DNA from: an uncultured Eubacteriales bacterium
GTDB taxonomy: Bacteria > Bacillota > Clostridia > Lachnospirales > Anaerotignaceae
Direction of reading: 5' to 3'
Assembly: GCA_900548595.1 (NCBI GenBank)
Contig: URLB01000041.1
Span: 1-15,717 of the forward strand
DNA: 15,717 bases
Of this stretch, positions 14,450 to 15,717 are shown piece after piece. The first letter of the stretch is position 1. Each line of letters begins with the position of its first letter. The translations under genes were made by a program, and so were the position numbers. The notes under the pieces were generated by a model. It had not been told where the DNA came from and searched no databases. It saw nothing but the letters and a program-made list of their open reading frames with translations.

Positions 14450-14860
14450 ATGGCAGTTATAGAGGAATTAATCAGACTTGAGGATAATGGAAGCATCAGT
14501 TTCGGAAATTATCTCATGGATGAAAAGAAGAAGGTTCTTGACTTTGAGGTTGCGGGAAATCTTTACAAAGTAAAGACATATAAAGATATTACAAAACTTG
14601 AGAAAAACGGAAAAATGCTTCTTGAAACTGTTCCGGGAGCTACAATACATAATTTTGACATGGGAGCAAAAAATATAGAGTTTTCTGTTGAAAGCGACGA
14701 TGATGTTCAGATAACAATGGAACTTGAACCCGAAAAGGATTATAAGCTTTTGGTTGATGATGTCCTTGTGGGAAAAATCAGCTCCAATATAGGCGGTAAA
14801 GTTAATTTCAGTGTGGAATTAAACAATAATTGCTCAGCTGTTAAAATAGAGAAACTTTAA
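14450..14860 (+). CDS. Conserved protein of unknown function (136 aa)
   Basis: A small, acidic, soluble protein with no membrane segment, no signal peptide and a single cysteine. It is rich in predicted beta strands, with alternating hydrophobic patterns such as FEVAGNLYKVKTY, IEFSVES, VQITMELEP, YKLLVDDVLVGKI and GGKVNFSVEL, so a beta-sandwich-like fold is plausible. Similar proteins opening MAVIEELIR.E..G..SFG.Y occur widely in Lachnospiraceae. I recall some carrying the database name 'endosialidase catalytic beta chain', which I would not trust as a function. The start is secure, with AGGAGG 7-8 bases before the ATG. The gene has its own promoter and terminator, so it is a single-gene unit between copA and radA. 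Confidence 0.8.
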   Translation: MAVIEELIRLEDNGSISFGNYLMDEKKKVLDFEVAGNLYKVKTYKDITKLEKNGKMLLETVPGATIHNFDMGAKNIEFSVESDDDVQITMELEPEKDYKLLVDDVLVGKISSNIGGKVNFSVELNNNCSAVKIEKL

Positions 14861-14869
14861 AAATGAAAG

Positions 14870-14894
14870 CCGCGGAAAATATCCGCGGTTTTTT
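14870..14894 (+). terminator. Intrinsic terminator after the 136-residue protein gene
   Basis: Stem CCGCGGA (14870-14876) / TCCGCGG (14882-14888) with a five-base loop and six T. It ends 14 bases before the radA start, so radA transcription depends on read-through or on a promoter hidden in the upstream gene. Confidence 0.92.
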
Positions 14895-14908
14895 ATATGG
14901 AGAATATT

Positions 14909-15717
14909 ATGAAAGAGAAAACAAGCTATGTTTGTTCGGAGTGTGGGTACAAGACTCCGAAATGGATGGGAAAATGTCCGAAATGCGGAAACTGGAATAC
15001 ATTTGATGAACAGACTAAAGAAACTGTTACATCATCATTTGTAAAAAGACCTTCTTCATCTGTAATAGGCGGAGGAGAGGCAAGCCGACTGAAAATGGTT
15101 AAAACAAATTCAAGTGAAAGGATAGTAACCGGAATTACGGAATATGACAGGGTTATGGGCGGAGGAATAGTAAAAGATTCGGTGTCCATAATAACGTCTC
15201 CTCCGGGAGGTGGAAAGTCCACGCTTGCGCTGACAATAGCAAGTAAAACCGCCGAACAGGGACTGAAAATTTTATATGCCAGCGGAGAAGAAAGCGAAGG
15301 ACAGATTAAAAACAGAGCAGACAGAATACTTGACGGGATAAACGAAAATATATGGATATTGTCAACTGTAAGTATGAACTCAGTAATAGCGGAAGTTGAT
15401 AAAATAGATCCCGATATTATAATAGTAGACAGTATACAAACATTTGCTTTGGAAGAATTTTATCCGTCAAGGGCAGGAAATCCTACTCAGACTATGGAAT
15501 GCGCAGGGGCGCTCGTACATATAGCCAAGGGTGGAAAAAGGCCGAGAGCCGTTATAATAATAGGACAGATGAATAAGAGTGATGAACTTGCTGGACTTAG
15601 GGCGCTTGAACATCTTGTCGACACTGTGCTTATTATGGAAGGAGACTCGCAGGATGAGTTGAGAAGCGTTTACGCTTCAAAAAACCGCTTCGGAAGCACG
15701 GGTGAAATGGGATTTTT
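14909..15717 (+). CDS. radA: RadA/Sms-family DNA repair ATPase, 5' part (gene runs off the right edge)
   Basis: The first 269 codons are present. RadA is a RecA-like helicase that helps process branched recombination intermediates. An N-terminal zinc finger has C9/C12 and C23/C26 (YVCSECGYKTPKWMGKCPKC). The ATPase core opens with EYDRVMGGGIV (78-88). The Walker A is PPGGGKST (98-105), the Walker B DIIIVDSIQTF, and the RadA-specific KNRFGSTGE is at 258-266. The Lon-like C-terminal domain would lie beyond the window. Two places differ from the usual family sequence: the first glycine of Walker A (normally GDPGxGKS) is serine, and the usual GHVTK reads GQMNK (219-223). It may therefore be a divergent member or paralogue. 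The start at 14909 has GGAG 6 bases upstream. Confidence 0.88.
   Translation, partial: MKEKTSYVCSECGYKTPKWMGKCPKCGNWNTFDEQTKETVTSSFVKRPSSSVIGGGEASRLKMVKTNSSERIVTGITEYDRVMGGGIVKDSVSIITSPPGGGKSTLALTIASKTAEQGLKILYASGEESEGQIKNRADRILDGINENIWILSTVSMNSVIAEVDKIDPDIIIVDSIQTFALEEFYPSRAGNPTQTMECAGALVHIAKGGKRPRAVIIIGQMNKSDELAGLRALEHLVDTVLIMEGDSQDELRSVYASKNRFGSTGEMGF

Noticed and set aside
1..15717. CRISPR array, prophage, insertion sequence or integrative element
   Set aside because: No repeated spacers, transposase or integrase motifs, terminal inverted repeats or tRNA attachment sites were seen. Composition and codon use are even across the window.

Overview
The window reads as a chromosomal segment of a low-GC, anaerobic, probably spore-forming Firmicute of class Clostridia, most likely Lachnospiraceae-like. 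The basis is the strong AGGAGG-type ribosome binding sites, heavy ATA and AGA codon use, a BofC-like protein, a McsA-McsB-ClpC module, and a conserved small protein that I recall from gut Lachnospiraceae. No insertion sequence, phage gene, CRISPR array, tRNA or rRNA was seen. The gene content is mostly housekeeping.

Bases 1-2435 (minus strand): the 5' end of methionyl-tRNA synthetase (metG), a lactate/malate dehydrogenase gene broken by an out-of-frame deletion of about 17 bases, and an M29-family aminopeptidase. The last two are each followed by an intrinsic terminator. Bases 2515-4255 (plus): a stand-alone NifX/NifB-type small protein and a DUF1648 membrane protein that may form one operon, then a membrane-anchored protein with a BofC C-terminal-like domain. 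Bases 4256-4589 hold no protein gene. They do contain a near-consensus promoter followed within about 90 bases by three hairpins, the last an intrinsic terminator, which looks like an undescribed small RNA. The amylase promoter follows.

Bases 4590-7296: a cytoplasmic GH13 alpha-glucanase (neopullulanase/cyclomaltodextrinase type) and an RluA-family pseudouridine synthase starting one base after it. Bases 7334-11618: the protein quality-control operon mcsA-mcsB-clpC. It lacks the ctsR gene that usually heads this operon and instead carries a CIRCE (HrcA operator) in its leader, next to a terminator-like hairpin. McsA and McsB form the arginine-kinase tagging complex and ClpC is the unfoldase that passes tagged proteins to ClpP.

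Bases 11650-14333: a Cu+ exporting P1B-ATPase (copA) with an N-terminal and a C-terminal heavy-metal domain. The C-terminal domain is preceded by an in-frame Shine-Dalgarno and ATG that would yield a stand-alone 68-residue CopZ-like chaperone. This nested gene is the most interesting candidate in the window. Bases 14335-15717: a conserved 136-residue protein of unknown function and the first 269 codons of a RadA-family protein with an altered Walker A motif.
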